A stretch of DNA of 64,000 nt from an uncultured Dehalococcoidia bacterium (GTDB lineage Bacteria; Chloroflexota; Dehalococcoidia; Lucifugimonadales; JADFKI01), in the NCBI GenBank assembly GCA_958295865.1, contig CATQHF010000001.1, positions 372,001-436,000 on the forward strand, in the 5' to 3' direction. A program made the position numbers and the translations under genes. How positions within the stretch are numbered: the first letter of the stretch is position 1; every line of letters begins with the position of its first letter. The notes below the pieces were generated by a model. That model saw only the letters and a list, made by a program, of their open reading frames with translations. It was not told the origin of the DNA and ran no database searches. Below are positions 8,192 to 15,467 of this stretch, piece after piece.

Positions 8192-8605
8192 ATGACAAAA
8201 AAGATTGTTGGCGTATTCGTCAGCTTTGAGTTTGACACTGACCGCGCGAACTGCCGTAATTTCTACTCTCAGGCAAGGCGCGGGGATTCCCGCCACGCGA
8301 TTAAAGACTACTCACTCAAAGAGCGTCGTAAAGAAGACGAATGGCTTGACTACGCGGAGAAACAGATACGCAAGTCCAACTTAGTGGTCGTCATAATAGG
8401 AAAAAACACCCACAACTCGCCCGGTGTTGATGAAGAGGTGAAAATAGCCCACAAGTACAGCGTACCTATATTTCAGATTAGACCCAGAACAGTAACCGCC
8501 GGGAGCGTAGATGCCGTTGACGATGTGATACGCTGGAAGTGGAAGCGCATCGACGCGAAGATAGAAGCGATCATGAGCAAGAAGCGAAGCAAACGGCGGC
8601 GCTAG
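8192..8605 (+). CDS. TIR-like (MTH538 / DUF1863-type) domain protein
   Basis: 137 residues from ATG 8192, placed 8 bp after a strong aggaggt. The fold signature of TIR-like proteins is visible: a first strand VGVFVSFEFD, a helix DEWLDYAEKQIRKS, strand NLVVVIIGKNTHNS and the acidic helix VDEEVKIAHKYSVPIFQI. The glutamate in that helix is where NAD-consuming TIR enzymes keep their catalytic residue. This is the same domain class as ThsB of Thoeris anti-phage defence, but no ThsA (NAD-binding effector) is nearby. A TPR gene follows after 29 bp. It could be a lone TIR effector or a nucleotide-binding protein of other function. C-terminus is very basic (KKRSKRRR). Confidence 0.75.
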   Translation: MTKKIVGVFVSFEFDTDRANCRNFYSQARRGDSRHAIKDYSLKERRKEDEWLDYAEKQIRKSNLVVVIIGKNTHNSPGVDEEVKIAHKYSVPIFQIRPRTVTAGSVDAVDDVIRWKWKRIDAKIEAIMSKKRSKRRR

Positions 8606-8634
8606 TCGAGTATGAGTTATCCAAGGAGTAATGT

Positions 8635-9207
8635 ATGCCTAGCGACACTTCAAGATTTTCCGATAATCCGTTTCGAGACCCGAATCTGTCGCCAGAACAG
8701 GTTGCCGTAATCGAGGCAAGGAACAAGGCACTCCGAATCTACCATGCCACAGGAGACCCGAGGCCGGCGCGAGAAGCGGGACTCTTCCCAATACCGGATG
8801 AAGAACATAGCGCCGACGACTATATCAAGTGGGGGTTTGGCTACATCAAGGCAGGCGATTATGACCAAGCAATAGCAGACTTCGACCATGCTATCAGGAT
8901 TGCCCATACCCTGTTGGTTGACGCCTGCAATGGTAGAGGAAACGCCTACATTGGCAAAGGCGACTACGACAACGCAATAGCGGACTTCGACAGGGCTATC
9001 TTCCTCTCCCCGAACGATGTAAGCGGCTACTACAACCGCGGCATTGCACATGGTCAGAAGGGCGACTATGACAGCGCAATAGCGGACTTCGACAGTGTTA
9101 TTAGTATCAACCCAAACGATGCTGACGCTTATCACATGCGCGCCGATGCATACACAATCAAAGCACAGCAAGACCGTCAGAAGGCACAGGAATTGAGCGG
9201 CGAATAG
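8635..9207 (+). CDS. TPR-repeat protein
   Basis: 190 residues. Residues about 60-185 hold four tetratricopeptide repeats with the pattern Y-x-K-G-D-YDxAIADFDxAI (for example GDYDNAIADFDRAI). The N-terminal 60 residues are not recognised. No signal peptide is present, so it is probably cytoplasmic. Its start is supported by aaggag at 8621-8626. It lies 29 bp after the TIR-like gene in the same orientation and probably shares its transcript, so it may be a scaffold for it. It shares its final LSGE with the next TPR gene, suggesting a common origin. Confidence 0.85.
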   Translation: MPSDTSRFSDNPFRDPNLSPEQVAVIEARNKALRIYHATGDPRPAREAGLFPIPDEEHSADDYIKWGFGYIKAGDYDQAIADFDHAIRIAHTLLVDACNGRGNAYIGKGDYDNAIADFDRAIFLSPNDVSGYYNRGIAHGQKGDYDSAIADFDSVISINPNDADAYHMRADAYTIKAQQDRQKAQELSGE

Positions 9208-9258
9208 GCAGGCTATCAAGCGAATGCGTAGTTCTTTGGCTGCGGGTAAGTGGTTGAC

Positions 9259-9828
9259 ATGATGAAGGTTTTGTTGCTCCTGCTGCTTTTTGGCTCGGGC
9301 ATCGTATTGCTGGCTGCGTGCATGCATCAGGCGGGGGAGTATGATGCGCCTGCGCCGCTGCGGACATCGGAGGCGCATGAGCAGGGTGTCTTTCATTATG
9401 AGCGGGGCTATGAGCGCTTGCGGCAAGCCGATTATGACAATGCCGTGGCGGATATGGATAGGGCGCGCAAGCTCATAGATCCTCGGCTAGTCCACATGTA
9501 CGCCGATAACATGCGGGAGGTCTATTTTCAGAGCGGCGTCGCGTACTATGACACGGGGTTGTACGACCGGGCTATCATTCTGTTCGACAAGGCGGTGGAT
9601 GTGGTCGCGTCGCCCTCCGACTACCCGGCGACCTATTACCAGCGCGGCTACGCATATTACAGGAAAGGCAACTATCCCAGGGCGATAGCGGACTATGACG
9701 AAGCTATTCGTCTTGACCCGAACAATGCCAGCGCCTACGAACTGCGCGCCCAAGCATACGAGCAGCTTGGCGATAGCGCGAAGGCTGCCCAAGACTGGAA
9801 GAAAGCGCGGGGATTGAGCGGCGAATAG
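9259..9828 (+). CDS. TPR-repeat lipoprotein
   Basis: About 190 residues. A short start MMKV is followed by a hydrophobic signal LLLLLLFGSGIVLLAAC with the lipobox ending at Cys, so the mature protein would be lipid-anchored outside the membrane. TPR units follow (RGYERLRQADYDNAVADMD, SGVAYYDTGLYDRAIILFD, RGYAYYRKGNYPRAIADYD). The start is ambiguous among GTG 9250, ATG 9259 and ATG 9262; an ATG immediately before the basic residue is preferred. It is an extracytoplasmic counterpart of the preceding gene, ending in the same LSGE. Confidence 0.82.
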   Translation: MMKVLLLLLLFGSGIVLLAACMHQAGEYDAPAPLRTSEAHEQGVFHYERGYERLRQADYDNAVADMDRARKLIDPRLVHMYADNMREVYFQSGVAYYDTGLYDRAIILFDKAVDVVASPSDYPATYYQRGYAYYRKGNYPRAIADYDEAIRLDPNNASAYELRAQAYEQLGDSAKAAQDWKKARGLSGE

Positions 9829-9847
9829 CAGTGTTCCTGCGACGCGC

Positions 9848-10222
9848 TCATGCGCTTGCGCCCTTGTCCCTATCCGCAAGTATCCTTTCTAGCTGCGCTA
9901 TCAGCGGTGGCAGTTCGTTCTGAATGATACTCCGCAGCAGGGGCAGGTCAATGGCATCGTATTCATGTATCAGCCTGTTGCGAAGCCCAACTACGCGCTG
10001 CCAGGCGATACCCGGATAGCGCGAGCGAAGCTCTTCGGGCACACGCCGCGCAGCCTCGCCTATGACTTCCATGTGCCTTATCAGCGCGTTGTTCACCGCC
10101 CTATTGAGCATCTTATCGGATTTCCAGTCGTCCCTTCGGGAACGCTCATCGAACAGTTCCAAGGCGTTTCGCGCGTTGTCCAGCATGTGATGGATGGGCA
10201 CATACGGGTCTCTACGCGACAT
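9848..10222 (-). CDS. hepT: HepT-like ribonuclease toxin (DUF86)
   Basis: 124 residues from ATG 10222. The all-helical HEPN fold ends in GLRNRLIHEYDAID, containing the catalytic R-x4-H-x-Y motif (RNRLIHEY). DNARNALELFDERS and RHMEVIGEAARRVP are typical DUF86 segments. HepT cleaves RNA and is neutralised by the partner nucleotidyltransferase, which di- or poly-AMPylates the tyrosine near the active site. It overlaps the upstream mntA gene by 11 bp, implying coupling. A longer upstream start (10258) would lie inside mntA and is less likely. Confidence 0.88.
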   Translation of the reverse strand: MSRRDPYVPIHHMLDNARNALELFDERSRRDDWKSDKMLNRAVNNALIRHMEVIGEAARRVPEELRSRYPGIAWQRVVGLRNRLIHEYDAIDLPLLRSIIQNELPPLIAQLERILADRDKGASA

Positions 10223-10574
10223 ATATGACCTCCGCTTCGTCCAGCGCTTCTTGGACAAAATACTTGCTCAGACTCCTGGGCGTGTGCAGGTCAACTTTCC
10301 TGCCGTGGAACATGTCCGACAACTCGTTAGGCATATCCCAGTAAAACTTGAGGCCGGGCAACTTATCCGGGAGGAAGTCCACCAGCACATCCACGTCGCT
10401 CTGCGGTGTGAAGTCGTCTCGTATCACCGAGCCGAACAGCGCGAGCCACTCGATATTGTAGCGGCGGCAGAAATCGGCTATCCGCTCATACGGGATAGCG
10501 ATTCGCGCATCGCTGCGCCGCGTCTCGGGCGCGCTTGTCTCATATTCATGCAGTCGCGCGGGTGTCATCGCCAT
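10212..10574 (-). CDS. mntA: MntA-like minimal nucleotidyltransferase antitoxin
   Basis: 120 residues. The pol-beta nucleotidyltransferase signature G-S-x10-D-x-D is complete in LFGSVIRDDFTPQSDVDVLV (about residues 55-74). It is the first gene of the hepT/mntA operon; the MNT enzyme AMPylates HepT to block it. The downstream hepT start lies within its last codons. The start at 10574 could shift by two codons (MAM). Confidence 0.88.
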   Translation of the reverse strand: MAMTPARLHEYETSAPETRRSDARIAIPYERIADFCRRYNIEWLALFGSVIRDDFTPQSDVDVLVDFLPDKLPGLKFYWDMPNELSDMFHGRKVDLHTPRSLSKYFVQEALDEAEVIYVA

Positions 10575-10647
10575 GTGTCCATGCTCCTAGCGCATTCAGC
10601 CTTGCAACGATTGTACATCCATACACTGCCATAATCCCAAATAAATC

Positions 10648-10735
10648 GAGAAAATTGCATTGGTACGGTTTAGCCGTTGATGGGCAAGCGTTTTCGCCCC
10701 CATCCTAACCTTCCCCCAAAGGGGGAAGGGACTAG
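10648..10735. repeat. MITE-like repeat, type A copy 3 (one hairpin unit, right end lost)
   Basis: Begins gagaaaattgcattggtacg and runs through cttcccccaaagggggaagggacta to 10735, where the right terminal repeat is missing (actagatcga). It sits between the mntA upstream region and the convergent end of the TlpA gene. Confidence 0.8.
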
Positions 10736-10742
10736 ATCGATG

Positions 10743-11360
10743 TTAATTCGCCAGCTCGTCTATCCACAGGCGTAATTGCGCCTCTCGCACTACGCCCGCC
10801 CAGCGCCGTTCCACGATGCCTTCGCGGTTGATGAAGAAGGTTATGGGGATGCCGATGACGCCGTAGTCGACGGAGATGATGCCGTCTTCGTCCGCGCCGT
10901 TGGGGTAGGTGATGGCGAATTCGCTGAGGTATGCCTGCGCCTCGGCGGGCGCGTCTTGGATGTTGACGCCGATGAACATGATGCCGCGCTCAGCGTATTC
11001 CCGCGACAGCCGCTCGAATATGGGGGCTTCCTGTCGGCAGGGGGCGCACCACGACGCCCAGAAGTTGAGCACGACGGGCTTGCCCGCGTAGTCTGCCGCC
11101 GTTAGTCTGCCGCCGCCGTACAGGGGCATGTCGAGGGCGGGCGCGGGCTTGTCTATGCGCGTCTCGCCGCTGCGTCCGGTGGCGGGCGCGCGGTTCACAA
11201 GCCCTATGGCGAGCAGGGCGGTGAGCGCGAGCACGATGCCGACGACGAGCGCGACGACAGCGATACGCAGCGGTGGGATGCGCCGCCGCCGTGTCCGTTC
11301 GGTGTCGTCCGCTTCCGGAGCGGGATGCTCCGTCGTTGTGTCGTAGTCTCGCATGTCCAT
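10743..11360 (-). CDS. Membrane-anchored TlpA/ResA-type thiol-disulfide oxidoreductase
   Basis: 205 residues. A cytoplasmic tail of about 27 residues with an RTRRRR stop-transfer is followed by one membrane segment (about 31-55, VVALVVGIVLALTALLAIGL). The thioredoxin domain faces outward and has the active site WASWCAPCRQE (about 99-109) and the cis-Pro loop GIPITFF. Such proteins reduce or form disulfides in exported proteins or serve cytochrome c maturation. It is transcribed after the lipoprotein gene with a 2-nt gap, so the pair is likely co-expressed. Confidence 0.88.
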   Translation of the reverse strand: MDMRDYDTTTEHPAPEADDTERTRRRRIPPLRIAVVALVVGIVLALTALLAIGLVNRAPATGRSGETRIDKPAPALDMPLYGGGRLTAADYAGKPVVLNFWASWCAPCRQEAPIFERLSREYAERGIMFIGVNIQDAPAEAQAYLSEFAITYPNGADEDGIISVDYGVIGIPITFFINREGIVERRWAGVVREAQLRLWIDELAN

Positions 11361-11362
11361 CG

Positions 11363-12109
11363 TTACTGCGAACGCGATATGCGCCGGAGCGATTGGGCGA
11401 CATCGACGATTTCGCGGGCGCTAATCCAGTCTATGGGGCCGGGCCGCGCCTGTATGGCTATGTCAACATCGCGCCCGTCATCCGTGCGGCAGGTGAAGAA
11501 GAGCGTCAGCGATCTGGTATAGTCCCATATCGGGTTTTTGGTCCCGGGTCCCGGTATGACGCTGGCGTCCGACCAGCCGCCGGTCATTATGTACGCGGTC
11601 TGGTCACCGAGCCGCAGGTCGCTGACGGCATCGTTGGGGCGCACCCAGCCCAGCTCGTCGGGCCCGGCGTCGGGCGAGAACTTCTCCGGATAGGTGATGA
11701 TGAGATAGTAGCCGGCGTTCTGGTAAATCTGCCAGAAGCTGTCGCTGTTTTGATTGGGGGACACACGCGCGAACTCGAATCCCTCGGGCAGCATGGACGG
11801 CTTGAACGCAAAGCCGAGCTGGTCGATGACATCGTCGAACTCTGCGCCGGCGGTGTCGGACGCCGCAGCGCAGCGTATATTCGAGTCGTCTATGGGCGGC
11901 GGCGTGGGGGTGGGAGCGACTGTCATGACGGCGGTGGCGGTGGGCGGGATGGGTGCGCTTGTGGGCGTGGCGGTTACGGGCGTGGGCGCGGGCGCGGGGG
12001 CTGTCGCCTGCGCGGGCGTCGTGGCGGTAGGCATCGGCGGCGCAACGGGTGGTTCGCCCACGCAGCCGACGAGCAGCGTCGCTGCCAGCAGCAGCCCCCA
12101 CTTTTTCAT
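11363..12109 (-). CDS. Lipoprotein of unknown function with Pro/Thr linker
   Basis: 248 residues. The signal MKKWGLLLAATLLVGC ends in a lipobox Cys at 16. Residues 17-75 are a low-complexity Pro/Thr/Ala linker (PTPTPPP-type), likely spanning cell wall or S-layer. The globular part begins near 76 and contains LPEGFEFARV and YYLIITYPEKF, reminiscent of small DUF4367-like outer domains, although I cannot assign a family. It is the first gene of an operon with the TlpA-like gene. The low-complexity region is written in both frames as an open track, but only this frame has a signal and stop context. Confidence 0.75.
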   Translation of the reverse strand: MKKWGLLLAATLLVGCVGEPPVAPPMPTATTPAQATAPAPAPTPVTATPTSAPIPPTATAVMTVAPTPTPPPIDDSNIRCAAASDTAGAEFDDVIDQLGFAFKPSMLPEGFEFARVSPNQNSDSFWQIYQNAGYYLIITYPEKFSPDAGPDELGWVRPNDAVSDLRLGDQTAYIMTGGWSDASVIPGPGTKNPIWDYTRSLTLFFTCRTDDGRDVDIAIQARPGPIDWISAREIVDVAQSLRRISRSQ

Positions 12110-12176
12110 CGCGCCCTCTGTTTCTGCATATCGCCAAGCCGGTGTGATGGTGGAATGATTGTCATTTTGAAAGGGT

Positions 12177-12326
12177 TAGGTTCTGTTGGTATTTGCGTCA
12201 TTCTCGTGGAAACGGGAAGCCAGAACATCGGAATGTAAGCGCTTTCGTATATGTTAGGCTATCTCAAAGTGCTGGATTCCTGCCCCTGCTTCCGCAGGGG
12301 TGACTTTCTTTCGCAGGAATGACGGG
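12177..12326. repeat. Intergenic hairpin repeat, type B copy 1
   Basis: Pattern taggttctgttgg .. cgtggaaacgggaagccagaac .. taggctatctcaaagtgctgg .. attcctgc .. cgcaggaatgacg. Two inverted repeats (cccgt..acggg and ttcctgc..gcaggaa) are joined by a conserved middle. Further copies are at 15361, 35671, 40030, 43577, 44629, 51933 and 61688. Confidence 0.8.
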
Positions 12327-12360
12327 ATGAAAATCGAAATGTCCATATAACCTAATAGAG

Positions 12361-12495
12361 TTTAGCCGTCGATCGGCAAGCATTTTTCGCCCCCATCCTA
12401 ACCTTCCCCCAGAGGGGGAAGGGACAATCACATCTGCGGCGTCCTCGCCTCGCCGACGAACCTTCCTCCATCAAGGGGGAAGGGACTAATGCAAT
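12361..12495. repeat. MITE-like repeat, type A copy 4 (two hairpin units, left end lost)
   Basis: Starts inside the element at tttagccgtcgatcggcaag and ends actaatgcaat. It has two hairpin units with the caatcacatctgcggcgtcc spacer. The left terminal repeat is missing, as though a type B repeat or deletion removed it. Confidence 0.8.
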
Positions 12496-12594
12496 CCCCT
12501 TACACAAACAGGGCAATTGCATCTAAATCGTCATTATGTTCTGTTGAAATGGAAATCACATCGCCTTCCGCTTGTCAGTCTGAGCGCCCCCCAT

Positions 12595-12712
12595 GTTATC
12601 CCGAACCTCTTTCTCTGTCATTCCGAACGAAGTGAGGAATCTAAAATCCCTGCCACCAACACGCCTGATATAGCAAGCATTTTAGACCCCTCACTCCGTT
12701 CGGGGTGACAAT
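12595..12712. repeat. Intergenic hairpin repeat, type C copy 1
   Basis: An inverted pair cattccgaacgaagtgagg .. cctcactccgttcggggtg encloses about 60 bp. Between 12110 and 12857 only repeats of types A, B and C and short AT-rich spacers are seen; no gene is supported there. Confidence 0.7.
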
Positions 12713-12857
12713 TGAAAATCCCTGGGCAAATCAACGAACCCATAATATCTGAACATTGATGAACAAGTCTGATTTAGTGTGTCTAAACACCCACTTTTCG
12801 GTAGGATTTGCCCTTGATATTTAGATGCGATTGCCCTGCCTTACACAAAGATTTCAA

Positions 12858-12887
12858 TTGACACTGCTTTTCATAGGTAAGTATAAT
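12858..12887 (+). promoter_or_regulatory. Sigma-70 promoter of the rpmH operon
   Basis: TTGACA at 12858-12863 and TATAAT at 12882-12887 are perfect consensus boxes with an 18-bp spacer, about 100 bp before rpmH. It is the best promoter match in the window and suits a highly expressed ribosomal protein gene. Confidence 0.85.
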
Positions 12888-12990
12888 CGGTTATTGGACT
12901 TTCGTAAATTTGTTTCAGGGCTGTCGGCTGCATTTGGGGGCGCAAGGGTGCGCGGATTGCAGCGGCGGCGGCGGGTTGGATGCAGTAGCA

Positions 12991-13128
12991 ATGCCTAAAA
13001 GAACTTATCAACCGAAGAAGCGCCGCCGGATGCGGGTACATGGCTTCCGCGCGCGCATGAGCAGCAAGAATGGGCGCAATGTGCTGAAGCGTCGGATGTA
13101 TAGGGGACGCCATAAGCTCACGGTGTAG
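12991..13128 (+). CDS. rpmH: 50S ribosomal protein L34
   Basis: 45 residues, the usual L34 size. It starts [19 protein letters not shown] and continues with the [20 protein letters not shown] core, the universal L34 pattern of basic residues that packs against 23S rRNA. It follows the consensus promoter and precedes rnpA, the conserved bacterial order. No dnaA is present on the other side in this window. The frame is open upstream of 12991 but only this start gives L34. Confidence 0.97.
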   Translation: MPKRTYQPKKRRRMRVHGFRARMSSKNGRNVLKRRMYRGRHKLTV

Positions 13129-13247
13129 CGGCGCGCCTGCGGTCGTGCGCTGGGCGTTGGGCTAGGCTTTTATGGGCTGACGGCGCGGAGACGCTGCCTG
13201 CGTGATGTGGAGTGGACGGCGCGGCGCGTTGACGCTGTGAGGCGGCT

Positions 13248-13589
13248 ATGCAAAAGCAACATCGCCTGAGAAAGACGAGGGATTTCGCCGCGGCGCGGCG
13301 CGAGGGCAAGAGCTGGTCGGATAGGCTGCTGGTGCTCATCGCAAGGCGCACGGACGGCGAGCATACTCGCTTTGGCTTTTCCGTGAGCAAGAGGGTCGGC
13401 AACGCGGTGGTTCGCAACCGCGTCAAGCGCAGGCTGCGAGAGGCGGCGCGCGTCGGGATTATGCCGCGAATGGAACCGGGCTGGGATTTTGTGGTGATTG
13501 CGCGCAAGGACGCTTCGGATGCGAACTACCGGCGGCTCAACCGATCGATGACGCGGCTTTTTAGGCGCAGCAAGCTGCTGGTCAATTAA
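13248..13589 (+). CDS. rnpA: Ribonuclease P protein component
   Basis: 113 residues. The start QKQHRLRKTRDFAAARREGK and the signature NRVKRRLREAAR (about residues 59-70) are diagnostic; the arginine-rich helix binds the RNase P RNA. FSVSKRVGNAVVRN precedes it as expected. It processes the 5' leader of tRNAs with the catalytic RNA. It lies 119 bp after rpmH. Confidence 0.96.
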   Translation: MQKQHRLRKTRDFAAARREGKSWSDRLLVLIARRTDGEHTRFGFSVSKRVGNAVVRNRVKRRLREAARVGIMPRMEPGWDFVVIARKDASDANYRRLNRSMTRLFRRSKLLVN

Positions 13590-13599
13590 GAATTAAAAA

Positions 13600-13962
13600 T
13601 TAGGAATTAAGAATTGGGGGTTGCTGGGAATTGGGAATTGCAGGGTCTTTCAATTGTCGTCCCGAACGGTGTGGAAGGGCTGAAGTCCTTGCTATATTAG
13701 GCTTGTTGCTGGCGGGGATTTTAGATTCCTCACTTCGTTCGGAATGACAGTGGTGGTGGCGTTCGGAATGACAGCGGCGAGGGCCTGGGATGACAGAGGT
13801 GGATGCTTGGGGTGGCATGGGTGAGGGCTTGGGATGGCAGTGGTGGTGGCGTTCGGAATGACAGTGGTGAGGGCCTGGGATGACAGGGGTGGATGCTTGG
13901 GGTGACATGGGTGAGGGCTTGGGATGGCAGTTGTTGGTCAATTGAGAATTAAGAGTTGGGGT
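13600..13962. repeat. Type C repeat cluster including a 90-bp tandem duplication
   Basis: After rnpA comes gaattaaaaattaggaatta, then inverted type C motifs (gtcccgaacggtgtgg .. cctcacttcgttcgg). Positions 13749-13838 and 13839-13928 are two nearly identical 90-bp units (agtggtggtggcgttcgg .. gagggcttgggatggc). The 427 bp between rnpA and yidD contain no supported gene. Confidence 0.8.
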
Positions 13963-14016
13963 TTGAGTTCTGCGCGGACAGCAGATGATTGAGGGTTGGC
14001 GATTGGGGATTGGGCT

Positions 14017-14232
14017 ATGATGCAGGTTGTTGCTTTGGGGGCTATTCGGTTTTATCAGCAGGCGCTGTCTCCGTATATCGCTCCGGGGCTGTGTCGCCAT
14101 GAACCTACTTGCTCGCGCTATACTTATGGGGCAATTGTGAAGTACGGGGTGGTCAGGGGTGTTTGGCTTGGGGTGAAGCGTCTGGCGCGGTGTAGGCCGG
14201 GTGGGAGCAGTGGTTATGACCCGGTGCCTTGA
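14017..14232 (+). CDS. yidD: Membrane protein insertion efficiency factor YidD
   Basis: 71 residues from ATG 14017 (a second ATG follows at 14020). It has the YidD pattern [18 protein letters not shown], the cysteine pair of [15 protein letters not shown] and the C-terminal [16 protein letters not shown]. YidD helps YidC insert proteins into the membrane. Its place between rnpA and yidC is conserved across bacteria. A TTG at 13996 would extend it by seven residues but lies in repeat sequence. Confidence 0.95.
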   Translation: MMQVVALGAIRFYQQALSPYIAPGLCRHEPTCSRYTYGAIVKYGVVRGVWLGVKRLARCRPGGSSGYDPVP

Positions 14233-14251
14233 AGCACGAACGGATTTGAAT

Positions 14252-15358
14252 ATGACGCGAAAGTTGATATTGCTTGCGCTGCCGTTGCTGCTGCTTGCGC
14301 TGCTGGGCTGCGCCGGGCGCATCGCTACGCCTGAGGGCTGGTCGGGGGGCGTGGTGGATGACGATACGCTGTATATCGGCACGCGGCAGGGCGATGTGCG
14401 CGCGCTGAATACGGAGAACGGCGAAACGCGCTGGCGCTTTACTCTGCTCGGTGAGGATGAGTCGCTGCGCGGCGTCTATGGCACGCCCGCGCTGTATGAA
14501 GATACGCTGTTCGTGGGCGGCTATGACCGGGTGCTGTACGCGCTGACGACGAAGGGTGAACTCAAGTGGCAGGAACCGGTCGGCGGTCATATCGTGGGCA
14601 GCCCGATTGTCGTCGACGGCGTAGTGCTGGTGGGCGCGGACGATGGCAAGGTGTATGCCTTCGAGCGTGAGGATCAGTCGTCGCGCTGGACATTCCAGAC
14701 GGGCAATAAGGTCTGGTCGTCGCCGGCGGTCGCTGAGGGTGTGGTCTATATCTCATCGCTGGACAAGAACCTGTATGCCCTCAGCCTGGAGGACGGCAGC
14801 AAGCTCTGGCAGTTCGCCACGAACGGGGCTATCGCGTCAACGCCCGTCTATGATGACGGCGTGGTGTATGTCGGATCGTTCGATGGCGTGTTCTATGCGG
14901 TGAACGCCGCGGACGGCACGCTGCGCTGGTCGTTCGATGGCGCTAACAGCTGGTACTGGGGCGAACCGCTCGTCTATGGAGACGATGTTTATGCGCCCTC
15001 GTTGGACGGCAAGCTCTACGCGCTGAACAAGCGCAGCGGCAAGATTCGCTGGGCGCTCACCACGGAAGGGCCCATAGTCGGGTCACCGGCGGTTATATTT
15101 GATATGATAGCGGTAGGCTCTGACGACGGCAGGCTGCACATCGTGCGCATGAGCGACGGCAACCCGGTCGGTTGGTGTAACATGCAGACTGAACTTCGCT
15201 CGTCTGTGGTGGCGCAGGACGACAAGGTGTTTCTGGGAGCGCGCGACAAGTCCATACGCGCGCTGCGAATAAAGATCAACGGCAACCCGGATGAAGAATG
15301 GGTGCATCAGGCGGATGAAGACAACCCCGTAGTCAGGGGCAGAGCGGAAGACTGCTAG
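14252..15358 (+). CDS. PQQ-like beta-propeller lipoprotein (BamB-like)
   Basis: 368 residues from ATG 14252. The signal ends in a lipobox (LLALLGC), so it is predicted to be lipid-anchored outside. The mature part has repeated blades of the type YIGTRQGDVRALNTENGETR, GKVYAFEREDQSSRWTFQTG and KNLYALSLEDGSKLWQF, i.e. PQQ-like WD-type repeats, about seven. BamB proteins use this fold as an assembly scaffold. A propeller lipoprotein inserted between yidD and yidC is unusual and hints at a role with the YidC insertase or envelope assembly, but it could be a general periplasmic binder. No PQQ-cofactor residues were verified. Confidence 0.82.
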   Translation: MTRKLILLALPLLLLALLGCAGRIATPEGWSGGVVDDDTLYIGTRQGDVRALNTENGETRWRFTLLGEDESLRGVYGTPALYEDTLFVGGYDRVLYALTTKGELKWQEPVGGHIVGSPIVVDGVVLVGADDGKVYAFEREDQSSRWTFQTGNKVWSSPAVAEGVVYISSLDKNLYALSLEDGSKLWQFATNGAIASTPVYDDGVVYVGSFDGVFYAVNAADGTLRWSFDGANSWYWGEPLVYGDDVYAPSLDGKLYALNKRSGKIRWALTTEGPIVGSPAVIFDMIAVGSDDGRLHIVRMSDGNPVGWCNMQTELRSSVVAQDDKVFLGARDKSIRALRIKINGNPDEEWVHQADEDNPVVRGRAEDC

Positions 15359-15360
15359 AC

Positions 15361-15422
15361 TAGGCTCTGTTGGCATTTCCGCCCATTGGAAGCGCCGGAT
15401 TCCTGCGAAAGCAGGAATGACA
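15361..15422. repeat. Type B repeat copy 2 (shortened)
   Basis: taggctctgttggcatttcc .. ggattcctgcgaaagcaggaatgac. It lacks the first hairpin and separates the propeller lipoprotein from yidC. Confidence 0.75.
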
Positions 15423-15467
15423 GAGAAATATACAAACTGAGATACCCGACGGGCTGACTGGACATTC

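Noticed and set aside
8192..8605. Complete Thoeris system
   Set aside because: Only the TIR-like component is seen; no ThsA-type NAD-binding effector lies within the window.
13749..13928. Antisense ORF over the type C repeats giving His/Ser-rich protein
   Set aside because: It is the translation of repeat units (CHSERSEES-like) and lacks a ribosome binding site or family.
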